Of a stretch of 64,000 nucleotides of DNA, positions 13,631 to 25,800 are shown one piece after another; position 1 is the stretch's first letter; each line of letters opens with the position of its first letter. Origin of the DNA: Parapristionchus giblindavisi (taxonomy: Eukaryota; Nematoda; Chromadorea; Rhabditida; Diplogasteridae); the NCBI GenBank assembly GCA_943737045.1, contig CALSFV010000010.1:1054001-1118000 (forward strand). The letters run 5' to 3'. The translations under genes and the position numbers were made by a program. A model generated the notes under the pieces. It had not been told where the DNA came from and ran no database searches. It was given only the letters and a program-made list of their open reading frames with translations.

Positions 13631-13996
13631 TTAAGACTTCTCAAATGTAATACTGCACTGTCATAGTTTTATAATATTATTTACGATCAAGACATATTTT
13701 GATGAATATTATTGTTTTCAGTTAAATTATCGATTATTTAGGATTCTTCCTAATCGTCTTCGATTTCTTCTGTGGTGTCCTCTCGCACGCTGCCTCACAT
13801 GAGTCTACCTTTGTCGTTTCCTCTTCGCATCTACAATGGACCTCGTGTGCCTTGAATAACGGGTTGTACCTTTACCTTTTACCTTTATCTACAATGATTT
13901 GACATTATGATAGCTGAATTATGATCTTTGTTTCTTTTTACTGTGCTATGGTTATTTGAGTTTTCTTTGTAAAATAAGTAATAATAAATTTTAATT

Positions 13997-15336
13997 CTAT
14001 AAAAAAGGAACGTACACTTTAATACACCGTTCTTTGGTCCATTCCGGTTCGGGTTCAGGTTCTTTCTTTTCGCACACTTCACACCTAAACAAAAACTTGT
14101 AAAGCTCCACACACGCTCTCGTAAAGTAAGAGTGGTGACCATAGTGGTAATAGTGGTTTCGTAAAAGATCACTTTGCCCAACACGATGTTCGCTTTCCAT
14201 AATGTAGTATCTCCGATTCGCAATTGGGACCACATCGAGAGATGAGCTCGGGCATCGTTGTGGCCTTCAGATGATCATCGTGATTCTGGCAACTAAAATG
14301 ATCGTTATCTGATTGCCTTTCCAATTAAAAATAGGTGTCCATTACGGTGGCGAGAATCAGTCACTAGTCACTAGTCCTAGTGACAGTCTCTCTCTACTCA
14401 ACCGAGAGAGGCACATTTACGACCTCTCGCGCGACGGTTAGTAGTGATGAGGTCATCAAAACATTAGTGAGTAATTTTAGCTACTCTTTTTCTACTCCTT
14501 TTGTGTTTTCTCGGCTATAAGTAATCGAAATTTGCAAATCTGAATATTTTTGGAATCTACAAGCAAAGGGCTATTCAACAAGCCTAAAATTGACTGTCAA
14601 CGATAACATTTAAATTTCGTCGAATTCTCATGTTATCCATTCCAGCACTTCCGATAAGACGGATAGGAAGACTATTATAATATCATTTATGATTATAATG
14701 TTATTAAAGTCATTCGAACCACAATTAAAACTCTTCCTTGTCGTCATTTAACCTCTTGCATAGTGATAGACTCCGCCCACAATCATCATAAACAACCAAG
14801 CGGCGTCTTTAATCTTCTTTGACATCCAATTTTAGGCTTGTTGGATAGCCCTTGACTTGTAGATTCCAAAAATATATAGATTTGCACATTTTGATTACTT
14901 AAAGCCGAGAAAAAACAAAAAGAGTTGAAAAAGAGTAATTTTGCTACTCAACCGTGATCCCAACACACGGCTGCCACAGGGGACAGAAGAGTAGCAGAGA
15001 GAGAGTGGAAAAGATTACGCACTAGTTGGAGAGAGAGAATAATTAGTGACTAGTGACTGGTTCTCGCCACCCTAGTGTCCATGTTGTTTTATTTTATTTC
15101 GTAGCCATTAAGAAAAGCCACACATAAGTATCGATTGAATTGTAAATTGATCGGTGATCTAGATCTCATGATACCAATACTGAATGTGCAAGACTCTTAT
15201 CGTACTAAACTAATCATTTGAAAGGCAAATAGAATATCATAGCTTACCATGTGACACATTTATTCATCTCTTCGAGATCGAATTCGGCAGAGACTACGAC
15301 GACGCTAAAAAGAACAAGAAGAAGGAATGAAAACAT
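13997..15336 (-). CDS. Small secreted cysteine-rich protein
   Basis: Three exons on the minus strand, 15336-15248, 14292-14173 and 14084-13997, give 98 residues with matching phases. Residues 1-17 are a textbook signal peptide (MFSFLLLVLFSVVVVSA), with cleavage expected before EFDLEE. The mature part has nine cysteines in short clusters: C27, C30-C31, C50-GPN-C54, C67-WAK-C71-EV-C74 and C90. An acidic proline-glutamate run follows (near 78-84). Its job is unknown; secreted disulfide-rich peptides of this size in nematodes include defence and signalling molecules. Intron 1 is about 950 bases and holds the foldback at 14343-15074. Exon 3 may be longer or shorter, because a stop follows soon after a possible donor at 14028. 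The exon 2 to 3 join (donor aa|gtgatc) is the least certain step. I do not recognise the family. Confidence 0.65.
14343..15074. mobile_element. hAT-type foldback element with 8-bp target duplication
   Basis: The 732-bp element begins TACGGTGGCGAGAA and ends TTCTCGCCACCCTA. It is flanked by an exact 8-bp direct repeat, GTGTCCAT, at 14335-14342 and 15075-15082. Long parts of the two halves are inverted copies, for example aaattgactg...gcttgt against its complement near 14835. No protein is encoded. An 8-bp duplication fits the hAT superfamily. It lies in the first intron of the secreted protein gene. Confidence 0.85.
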
Positions 15337-15874
15337 TGTAAAATTTTCTGTCTATCGTTTATTCGATGCTTATATTTGGGATTTTTTCACGCAAATAATA
15401 TGATGATTCTATTGAGAGCAAATGACTAGACGTTTAAGCAGACTATGAATGTCGTGTTGGAAAATTGTCTTTCTTATTATGTGATGACTCAATCCCGGTC
15501 TAGATTAATGAATGCCACTGAAAGTTCACATCATGGTACTCTAGAATGAGTGTGAAAACGTTTCGCATCCTCGTTTTCACCCTGAGACTCGTAAAATGTT
15601 TTCACCCTGAGACTCAGCACAAGAGTTTGGAAAAGCTTCCTAAAATAAATTGCAAAGTATATCATATAACTAGCTATACTGATTCGAGTTCACTTCTAAA
15701 AGTGCATTTCTAACTTTCAAATGTCATAGAAAGATATTCATTACATTACACTTCCTCGAGTCATTTCCCACACCAACGCCATTGGAACCTCATCCGTTTT
15801 CTTCCATAGAATGATATAATTCTATATTTAGTCAATTAAATAAAACTGGAGAGATTGAGCAAACACGATGTTTG

Positions 15875-16196
15875 ATGTACCATTCTAATAAAAGTTCATA
15901 CTGGGCCAAAATCTGCATTGTAAGTAATCTCCTTTTTTTAAAATTTATTAGCAGGAGCAGAGAGATTTGGAAAATTTATTAAAATATTTGAGGTTCGAAT
16001 TAAACTCTTTGAATAATTATAAAATCGCCTTTCAATTTTTCATATGCTCATTTCAACTCTATTTATCAATACAGACGTACTATCTTCTCTTTCAAAAAAA
16101 GGAGAATGGTACGGTCTTCTTGATTATCATCTTCTCTCGGAGATGGAATTGTCCAGATGCGTAGATTCTCCCGATCTACAATTCATCATCCCTTGA
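15875..16196 (+). CDS. Possible short gene or 3' end of a gene, weak
   Basis: Exon-like blocks 15875-15919 and 15955-15992 are separated by a perfect donor (att|gtaagt) and a good acceptor (ttattagcag). They read MYHSNKSSYWAKICI and EQRDLENLLKYL with agreeing phase, and the first block could extend left to an acceptor near 15836. A third block at 16157-16196 closes the frame. The product would be only about 40 residues, and the 35-base intron is shorter than usual, so this may be noise or part of a longer gene. No family recognised. Confidence 0.25.
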
Positions 16197-16361
16197 TGGC
16201 TGAACGCACTCTTGAGCTGATCTACAAGGTTAGACTTTAAGACTTATTCCTGCCCAAGGTTGCTTCCACCCATCCTACCCATGTTCCCATGGCCAAGTCT
16301 TCTATCTTCAGTACTAGTGATAAGAAGGGATCATTCAATGCTCCAATCTTCAAGTTCGCCT
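16157..16361 (+). pseudogene. Protein-like open frame broken by one stop
   Basis: Read from ATG at 16157, the frame has protein-like composition (STIHHPLMAERTLELIYK, then PMAKSSIFSTSDKKGSFNAP) and ends at a TGA at 16359-16361. A single TAA near 16236 interrupts it. Splicing out the stop would need an intron of about 30 bases, shorter than worm introns. It overlaps the weak exon call at 16157-16196 in a different frame. I recognise no family, so the call is tentative. Confidence 0.25.
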
Positions 16362-19248
16362 GATAGAAGTACAAGGATGGAGGAAATTGAGCCTATCTAC
16401 GCGCACAATTCATTCATCTTATTATTTTATTTCTTATTGAATGGTTCAGCGAATCAATCGATATAATTTCTAATTTATTAACCCCAAAACGATTAATTTT
16501 TTTTGGTTAATCTATTAATCAAAATAAGGCGGGAAAAGGTCGGATCACGAAACGGTTAATAAAATAGCTTTTTGCACTTGCTAATATATTACCACCCAAA
16601 GAAAACCAAGATAACTAATTGCATATAGTGACATATATGTGAAAATAATAATATCTTGGTTTTTGGAACGTTTGGAATCTTCCACAAAAGAAACTGATAT
16701 TGTGACACTCTGACGGGATGTCATCCAAAGTTTTTTTCTCTTGTCACATCATCTAGTCCATGTATCTCTCTTCCCCTCTGCACGCATCTTTCCCTTGTCA
16801 AAAACACAGAAGAATCTTCTGCGTCTTTGACTCCTCCCCTAGCAATCACATAACTATCATTTTTTCAACAGCACGACCATTTCTCTGTTCGTCTGGCGCT
16901 CTCACATCTGTCGCGAATGTTTTGTCATTTCATTGTAGGCAAGTAGTAGAGCTTGTTGACGCTAAGATTGGCCCACCTCCCTCTCCTTTTCTTCATTTCA
17001 TGCTTTTCTGAATTCCTCACCACTCCAAGGTAATATTAGCAGGACCACAAATCGAGTTAAAGTCAAGTCTCTTTCATATGTCTCCTATTCAATCTCTTTC
17101 TCACTTCATATTCACACTTACTTCTCACTAAGCCTTTGTCCCACCTATTATTCCTATATATTTTTCTCAAGTCCTCTCTCCCTTTACCTTCTCTATCTGT
17201 CTCTCCCTCTCCCTCTCCGTCTTTCTCTCCCTCTCTCCCTCACTCTATCTCTTAAACCTCTATCTATACTATGTGGTTGCCAGGACCTTGTCAATGAGAT
17301 CATGGACTGTGGTCTACCAATGTTGTGAGCTTAACCTACTCATCGTAGTTGTGTTTTCATACATGACATTTCAAGGATATTCCTGATCACCATTTTCGCT
17401 GCGTTTATCACGCCAAAATAGTTCTTCGGAACTGTGTCGAATCATCTAATAAATGTCTTATCCCAATAGGTTTCTTTTTCATTTTCTGTTTTGTTTTGAT
17501 ATTATAAGTCGAGGAGAAAAAAAGATAGGGATAAAATATCAGCAAAAGACGGTCATTTGAATCCTTTTTTTCTAGTTAATCTTTGAACAAGTCAGTCGCA
17601 GAATCTCTCACGAATCATTTTTTTCTCAGTTGTCTAAAAATAACAAAAATACAAGTCACAAAATAATATTAACGAAGCTTATTTTCCTAAAAGGAGAAAA
17701 ATATTTCTACTGCAGCTTCTAAATATTGATTTGTCATTTTTTTTCAAAAAATATTTCAATTTTTTTATTCAACGTTATTTACTATTTCCCTCCATTGGCC
17801 TTTCTATTTATAAAAATATTCTTTTTCTCGTTCAAGACGCCACAATCATTATCTTTCGAGTGTTTGGACCTCTGTCGATCTATTCAACGTCTTTTAGCTC
17901 ATTTTCTTCTTTCTCTTCGTCTATTTTTGTTTTACTAAGTACACGTACGTTGTATGTTTATTTTTGTGATGGAAGTGGGAATGGTTAAGATGACTTCAAG
18001 GTTTGACTGAGCCACTTTTATTTAACGGAACTCGATCGAAAAAAATTGTACCGCAAAGTTTCTTATTGCATTGAAAGTTTCAGAAAACCTTGAAAGTTTG
18101 AAAACCTTTTCGAAGCTCTCTGAGCATTTCAAAAAGCTTTAAGTCTGTTTCAAGCCTAATTTGATTGTTTATTTATTTCATATATTTTTTGTCGTTTTAT
18201 TTATCTGTGAATAGATAATTGATGCCGTAAGTGTTACCCTTATCTATCGTTATCACGTTCGCACACTGGTGCGGTGGGTCATGGCATGGGTCCTTCATAG
18301 ATCGATGGTCCTTAATAGATCTTCATAGTTCAATTCGTTCTTCTATTCATCGGTTCATCGTCCGTGTATATCTGATATTATAATGTTATTCGGTAATTAT
18401 ATATTAAAGTATTCCTCGATTTGAAATGTTATGTACATTTGATGTTGCTGTAGCTGATACAGCAATCAATCAAATTGCATCTCCCAGTCAGCCAGGCATG
18501 CATTTTTAAATATCAGACAATATGTACATTAGCTACCATCAAATTAATTTTATTCAATATTTATGATAAAAAATTGTCGCAGTTCAAGTTAGAGTTATAG
18601 TGACCACTGGGTCACATAGATGATTGTTGATATGGATCTCAGTCCTATTCAAATTGTATGCCTTTTATAAAGTTTCTGATCATTTATGTTTTTTCTGTGC
18701 CTATGTTATCATTCGAGACAAGAGAAAAGACGCAAGAAATTGAATATCCCGAGAGTTGCTGACAAGCTCATTCCGTTTGAAATCCGCGCCTTCTCCCTCT
18801 CCCTCTTCTTCTTCTCTCTCTCTCTCCCCCTCTCTCCCTCTCCTTCTCTCCTTTCATCGTTCTTTTCATGGACTTCCTCTTCTCACTCCAGTAATCTTTC
18901 TTCTTCATTCTTCCTCAATCATTCATGATGGGAGTTGTCTGAGAGATTCAATCTTTTCTCTCCCTCTCCCTCTTCCCCTCTCCCTCCTCTCTCCCTCTCC
19001 CTCTCCCACTCCCTTTCCCCTCTCCCTTCCTCTCCCCCGCATTGTTTCACAACTCTACCCTTAAGTAGTGTGTAAGTGATCTAACCGTGAGAGAATGGAT
19101 ATCAGAGACGGATGAATGAATAAAGGAATGGACTCGGATGAAGTTAGCAACAAAGCAAATATTGAAGTCTCGATAATCCTATATTTGAAGGAAACCTCTG
19201 TCATTGAAAATGGAAAAATAAGGACATTTATTGTGGATTACTGAAATC

Positions 19249-19344
19249 GGGGGGGGGGGGGGGGGTGACACCTGGAGGGCGGTTGGCCTTATATTTACTA
19301 AAATGTACTAAAATATATAAGCCCGACCGCCCACCAGGTGTTCA
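19249..19344. repeat. G17 run next to an imperfect hairpin
   Basis: Positions 19249-19265 are 17 consecutive G. Immediately after comes an imperfect inverted repeat (TGACACCTGG...CCAGGTGTTCA) spanning about 78 bases with a roughly 20-base loop. Such G runs can form quadruplexes. Confidence 0.85.
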
Positions 19345-20937
19345 TAATAAATAATGAAGAAAGACTCTAACTAGGAGGTAATGTCAACAGAGAATGACAG
19401 TGGTGGTCTTTCAGTCTTCTCCTCCTACAACGAGAGTCGGAAGTGAAACGTCGAAAGGGAACAAGAGTTCAAGGGGGATTAAGATGTCCGCACATGTCTT
19501 CTCACTCTCCGAATTGAAACTTTATGAGATAAATTTCCCACATATGAAGGCAAGTTTGTACAATTTTTCTAAGATCTGGTTAATGTTTTCCATTGTTATC
19601 AGTTTTTTAGTTGTCTGGAAATATTTAAACAAATTCTCTATCAAATTTGTTCGTCATGCTCTTGAATGTTGAATGTTTCGTTTTTCAAAAGAAGACATTC
19701 AACATCGTTTGTTTACTTTCATTTCCAAATGTTTATGCATTTTCTTGAGTCTGTACGAGCTCCTGGAGGAAAGCATGAATTTAAAATATGACATGAGAAG
19801 GTGAAATGAATGGAATCTATTTTAAAAAAGATTTGAAAAAAAGAAATTGCTGCAAAAATTTTCAGAGAGAATTTAGAAACAGAACAACAACTATAAGTTT
19901 CGAATTTCGTCTTTCTTTTCGATGAGAAAGTCTTGCAGACTGCTTTTGCTCTAGTTTATTTTGAATTGTTATTCTTTTAATGCAAAGTGTAATATTTATT
20001 GCTTCTTATGAAAATGAGTTTATAACATTTTTTCTGAGCTCAAATAACCAAGAGACATATTTTCTATCAACATTTCCCTTATCATTTCCATTCTCCTATT
20101 TTTTGCAATGAGTTTTTGCTATTTCAAAGCATTACTTTTGCAGGTACGATTTCTCACACAATATTCCAGCATTTTCAGTATATCATAAGCCTTACAAATC
20201 ATTTTGGTGACTAAGTGATCTCACAGACTCATCCATATAAATATATCTCCAAGAACAACTATCCATCATTTCTCCGTTCATTTCTCAGCTCTTTTAGGGT
20301 TGTGCATAATATATGAATAAAGGGCCGACGAGACTTCCCCATACATTTCGCTTATTCTCGCCATATCCATTTCCGTATTAATCATTTCAAGCATACGGTG
20401 ATTCACAGTCAACAAGTTATTTGAGCTTATTCGCACTTATTTTTATATACGAACTGTTCTTTACTTATTTGTAATCAGTAAAGCCATCTTAATATCAATG
20501 ATTTCTACGATCATATCGTATCAATGTATCAATGCATTTTAAAAGGCCGTCGAGTTCTTCTAAAAATATATTATTATTGAATTCCTTGTCCTTCGTCGTT
20601 TATTCAGTCATCTCAAGATTCTCTTCACTCATTATCCATTCCATATCTGACTTCATCCCCGCATTCAACATACAAGTTCTTCTCTTTCCGTTCCTGTCTA
20701 CCGCTCCCTCACTCTCTTCCCTATCTCTACCTCTCTTTTCCTCTCCCTCTCCCTCTCACTCATTACGCCTTTCCCGTCATCATCATTTCTTTATTCATTC
20801 TACATCTTCAGTCATATTCATCTTTGTTTACCAATAATTTAACGTTTTTTTCTCAAATTTCCGTTAATTCTTCGTTAAGTTTCATTCTTTGAATTTTCGC
20901 TAAATGATGTAGAAGAGGAAGTTTTTTGTCCATACTA

Positions 20938-20994
20938 ATAACAATAATAATAATAATAAGAATAATAACAATAATAATAATAATAATAATAATA
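20938..20994. repeat. (AAT)n microsatellite
   Basis: Imperfect AAT/AAC triplet run. Confidence 0.95.
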
Positions 20995-21416
20995 TTCATG
21001 CGTTTACGATGAACCCGGAACCATTATCATTCATGTTAACAAAGGGATTCCTACTAGAGAGATTCTATAATTTAGCTAATTTGCTCAAAAATTTGTAGCC
21101 ACATTGCTCCATCGCTAGTTTTCATATTGCATGTTATTCGATTGTTCCATCTTCCTTTTCGTGTCGATATTTAAGTCTACTAAATTCCCCTAATAATGTT
21201 CTTTATGTTAAACTATTAGTTATAAATTATCATAGGAATGTTTAATTGAGGTTCTAAACGTATCATGACATGAATGATATCTTAAAAGAATGAGGGTGAT
21301 TGGAACGTGGATGTTGCTGTTAATCAAAGGTCAGAAAATTATACCAAAACATAAACAGACGTAACTCTCGACGAGAAAAAAACATCATAATCAATGTTAA
21401 TTGTATGTGATTGTAG

Positions 21417-21494
21417 GTATCCTCTCGTACTCTCCACATTCTTGCCCTGCTTCCTGTACGAAAGATGTACGACAAAGCTTCGCCGAAGTCATTG
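21417..21494 (+). other. Orphan exon-like block
   Basis: A 26-codon open block, VSSRTLHILALLPVRKMYDK and six more residues, lies between a plausible acceptor (gtgattgtag) and donor (ttg|gtatct). I found no partner exon on either side. The reverse strand is also open here, so coding status is uncertain. Confidence 0.2.
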
Positions 21495-22850
21495 GTATCT
21501 TTATTTCCTAATTTATTAATCTATCCAGTAAAAGTGCTAATTTAAATAACTTAAAGATCGAATATCAAAGATCAAAGATCAGTTCTAGGTCATACATCTG
21601 GGCATACATCGGCCTTCTCTCCTCATACTCTTCTCACTCCTCCATTCCATCACATATTGGCTGTAACTGATGATATGACCAAGGCTTTTCAGCATATCAA
21701 AAACACCTGCGTGTCAGTTTTTTTTTATAATCTTATGCTTTTGCATCACTGCCTGCTCCTTAAAACTTTCAATTATATGAAATTTCCGCAGCATTAAAGC
21801 GCTGGGCTATTTGATAAATATACGAAATGCATGAAAAATGGTGAAAATAAAAATTTCATTATTGGTTTCTCTGCGCATCTTTCATATAGTGTCAAAGCGC
21901 GCTGTTGCCGTTCTCGAGTCATAGTAAGCCCTTGTACTATCTTTGCACATAGAATCTTTAGTGATAGATGTTCGATGTGTCCACAAAGAAGACACGCGAT
22001 TGTGTAGTAAAAAGAAAAATAGATGAAAGTGGAAAAAAAGGAACAATGGGAACGATGAAGTGATGATGACGTAATTCCATTCGCTTTCCTTTCTCATCAA
22101 AACTTGTCAAATACGTGAAGTAAGGTTCCGAAAAGTAAATCAAATAACGAAAGAATAGTCGAAAAAGGATTTCAGTAGTGATGGAATTAGTTAAGATTTC
22201 GAGAACAGTTGTCATTTATAAAGATTAAAGCCATGAGTCATCGTAAGATATACATATTGTTTCAAATATACGAATATATTCTGATGGAATAGTACTTTCT
22301 TTGTGCCTCTATATCTGTATTTGTATATTCTCTGTACCTGTTTTATTGAATTCAAATTCTTTGTTCTCCTTCATATCCTTTGTTGTTTTGCATGGAATCG
22401 GAAATTTTTTTTTGGAATATTGTGAATGGAAGAAAGATAAAGAGAGAGAGATAGAGATTGTGTACGAAAAAGTGATGAAAACATGGCGTGTTCCATAAAA
22501 TAATCAAACAGACCAATTCAAGTATGGTCATATTTTTGTTGAGCATAGTGAAGTATATTCAACATGTACTTTATTATCAGTCTTCTGGAAAGTTCTCCCG
22601 AGCTGTCGTCAAAACGATAACAGCTTCATGCATTTTTAACGAGTCTAGTCGGAAATGACGAGTTGCATTTTAAATGCGCTAAACTTTTTATACTGACTAT
22701 TTTCGATATCAGAAATATACCTTAATACAGCCTGATCTACCCCTTCAGTAGAAAAAGACATTTGAATCAAGATTAAAAGTTAATGAGGAGTCTATATTTC
22801 TCAAAAAAATGAATATTTCAGATCGATTCGTTCATTCGAACTTTGTCTGA

Positions 22851-25800
22851 ATGATTGTCCTCCATCAGTGGATCGATCGATGTTACTTGCTTCTATTGGT
22901 CATTGGATATACTATTGTAGTCTATTCAATAAACCAACCAGAGGTATCATTCATTTATTTATGTACAACACTGAGAACTGACATGAAGATAATCGTAAGA
23001 AAGTGTAAAAACAACTATTACACACTGAAAATTGTTATTTGCTTAATCCAAAAATTCGAAATGATTTATTGCTTTCTCGTTTTCATCACAATGTTGTTGA
23101 ATCGCTTTGAATTCGAACCTCCCTAGTTATTTATGAATATAGAACGAGAGTATCATATTTCTCCATTCCACAACTAGTATTCACTAGATCATTCATTAAT
23201 TATGTTATGATGAAGATCTCAGATATCGTACAAGGAGACATGGAATTTGATCATTTGGATATTCTAATTACATCGTTTTTATGAGGCATGAAAATTACAC
23301 AAAACATAAAGGCCAATCTTTGATAGACAGTTGTTTTTAGAAAAAAAATGAACGAAGGAGAAAACTGATAACGAAAGTATTTAAAAATGAAATAAGCAAG
23401 TTAATGATAAAATTGCCTTCATTGTCAGGGTATTTTTGGGCGTTGGAAAAACGTTTGGCTGCAAACGTGACGCCAAAATAGTATGGGTGGGAATCACTAG
23501 CCAACATTATGGCTTCACGTTTGTCGGTAAACGGTTTGCCACCATCCACGGATATTTGTTCAGATGTGATGGAGTACGTGAGATGTGAGAAGACTCATCT
23601 AAGAAGGGCAACGACCAATTGTTCACCCATTCATGTTAGTCCATTCTTTTGATTGGAACCACATACAGTACCTCCAAAACTATAAGAAAATAATTGAAAA
23701 AAGGCATGAGAGTTCGTCAAATGAATAGAGTTTTCTCTGCTTTTCTTTTCGTTTCGCAAATTTTAAGCCGATCATTACGTATGTGTAAGCGAAACCTGCG
23801 AACTCACATCATGAAAATGAGCAGTAGTTAATAGTCATGTTGTTCAAAGATTGAATGTATATGTAAGACCTAACAATAAGCACATAAACTTCATAGTTTC
23901 CTTCAGTTGGAAGATCTAAACGCGACGTTGCCGAAAGGACTGGACGACTTTTGTCAGTGAGTCGCTTTTTACTGTCATTAACTCATTAACATAATATTTG
24001 TTGTGTATTCCTAAACAAATACTTCTTTTCATGAATTATTATTGATCGTTTGACGAGATCATAGAGTTTTAAATTGATTATACATTACTTATACTTCATT
24101 TTCAGTCGATTTGATCGTTACCAAGCTTGCTTTCATCGACAACGTCCAGAGTGCACAGAAGCTGCTACTGAGGTACCGTATCCTCAGAAAGTATTCATAT
24201 TGCTTTAAAAATGTCATAGCTTTTCAAGCTACAGGCTGCAGTTTTCTGTAGGATATACAGAACCGTGCATCATACTTGAAATGCCGAGGTGTGAACGAAA
24301 AAATAGGTTTATTCTCAGGTAGATTTTTTCTGTCAGTCCATTTTTTTGTGAGAAACGAACAACTATCAGTGAACATTTTAAGCCATTGACCACATTGATT
24401 GCATGCCGCAATAAGGAATGAGCTAATTTCGCCTGACCCATCAAAATTTCGTAAAAATGCCATAACTCAGTCCCTAGTTGAGCTACATGTCTCCGATTCA
24501 ACAAGTATTATCGCATAGTGAGAAAGCACCATGCCAATTTCGGCAGGTTTCCGGCTCTTGAAGAGAAAATTCGAAAAAAAATCCCAAAACATATTTTGGG
24601 CTTACGGTATTTCCCGGTCGGTTTTTTTCTAAAAATCTAAAAATTTGCCACGACGTGCCTAAACATCTACCTAGCATATCTACAAAGTGGCGAGATTACA
24701 GGAGTTCAATTACGACTTTGTCCATAAAAATACCATTGACAGAAATTGACATGGTGCTGCCCCATGACTATGCGATAATACTTGTTGGATCGGAGGCCTG
24801 TACCTCAACGACGGACTGACAAGGGAATCCTTTCAGCTCACGGGAAGCAATCCAGATGAAAATTTGCACAGGCATTGTTGAAAGCAATAGAAAATGATAT
24901 GTGAAGTCGGAAAATGCAGCAGGGGAATACCCGAGCCGCAGCATCTATCCAAACTTGGTCAGACTTGGCGCGCATTCGCCGCCAACAATTTGAATATATT
25001 GTCCATCTCTGAAGAATGGTATCAACTTGATTGGTGAATGCATTGGAAAGAAAAAAAAGACAAAAATATTCCGAAAAGATAACATCAAAGCTGTTGTACG
25101 AAGGAACTGTGCCACCAATAAGGTCTCTCTCATTGCTTCAGACTGCGGCGAATGCGCGCTAAGTTTGACCAAGTTTGGATAGATGCTGCGGCTAGGGTAT
25201 TGCCCTGCTGCATTTTTCGACTTTACATATCATTTTCTATCGCCTTCATCAATGCCGCTGCAAATTTTCATCTGGATTGGTTTCCGCGAGCTGAAAGGAA
25301 ATATTTATGGGTCAGGCGAAATTATTCCTTATTGCGGTACGGAATCAACGTGGTTAATGGCTTAAAATGTTCACTCATAGTTGTTCGTTCCTCACAAAAA
25401 ATAAGACTCACAGAACAAATCTACCTGACAAGGGGATGGTCGCAACTGGTCCTGGCCATATGAGGTGGCAATAACATGACTACGATGAGTTTTCTATGCT
25501 GATTACGAATCCGCATTCATAAAATGCCTAATCGACCTCTGTTTCGAGAAAATCGGTATTGAAATTGGGGTTGTTATTTCGAAAAATCGTGTAGTTTCCT
25601 TCACAAACTATCTGGATTGCATCGGAAAGATCCGGCAATGTAAGGTAAACTATTGCGAGAGTTTATAGATGAGTTCACCAGCCCACCCGGACGGTTTGCG
25701 CAGGAAACCACACGAATTTCCGAATTAAAATATCGATTTCCTCGAAAATCAGGTCGATTAGGCACTTTTTGAAAACGGATTCGTAATCAGCATCGAAAAC

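Larger units (their letters stand above)
12091..13836 (+). repeat. Interspersed repeat, copy R2
   Basis: Second copy of the repeat at 1-3000, in the same orientation. It is interrupted by an inverted-repeat element (12713-13230) and a TTAA element (13302-13630), neither of which is at the matching place in R1. R1 therefore shows the uninterrupted sequence around 2781-2784 for the TTAA insertion. Confidence 0.7.
16400..22820. other. Gene-poor region with CT-rich tracts
   Basis: No supported gene. It contains pyrimidine-rich tracts on the plus strand (about 17178-17250, 18793-19036 and 20700-20760) made of ccctct/ctctcc units, a G17 run, an AAT microsatellite, and one exon-like block at 21417-21494. 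Open frames over the CT tracts encode only leucine, serine and proline strings and are compositional artefacts. Confidence 0.6.

Noticed and set aside
13997..14233. Single 78-codon minus frame rich in histidine and tyrosine (NHYYHYGHHSYF)
   Set aside because: Splicing at 14173 and 14084 in the other frame joins cysteine-rich blocks to a signal peptide in phase, which is a better explanation. The first part of this frame is a shadow.
15288..15331. Plus-strand terminal exon ending in KKNKKKE
   Set aside because: It is the antisense of a clear signal peptide exon (15336-15248, minus) with a perfect gtaagc donor.
18756..19064. Open frames of about 100 codons over CT tracts
   Set aside because: Translations are only Ser, Leu and Pro strings from ccctct repeats.
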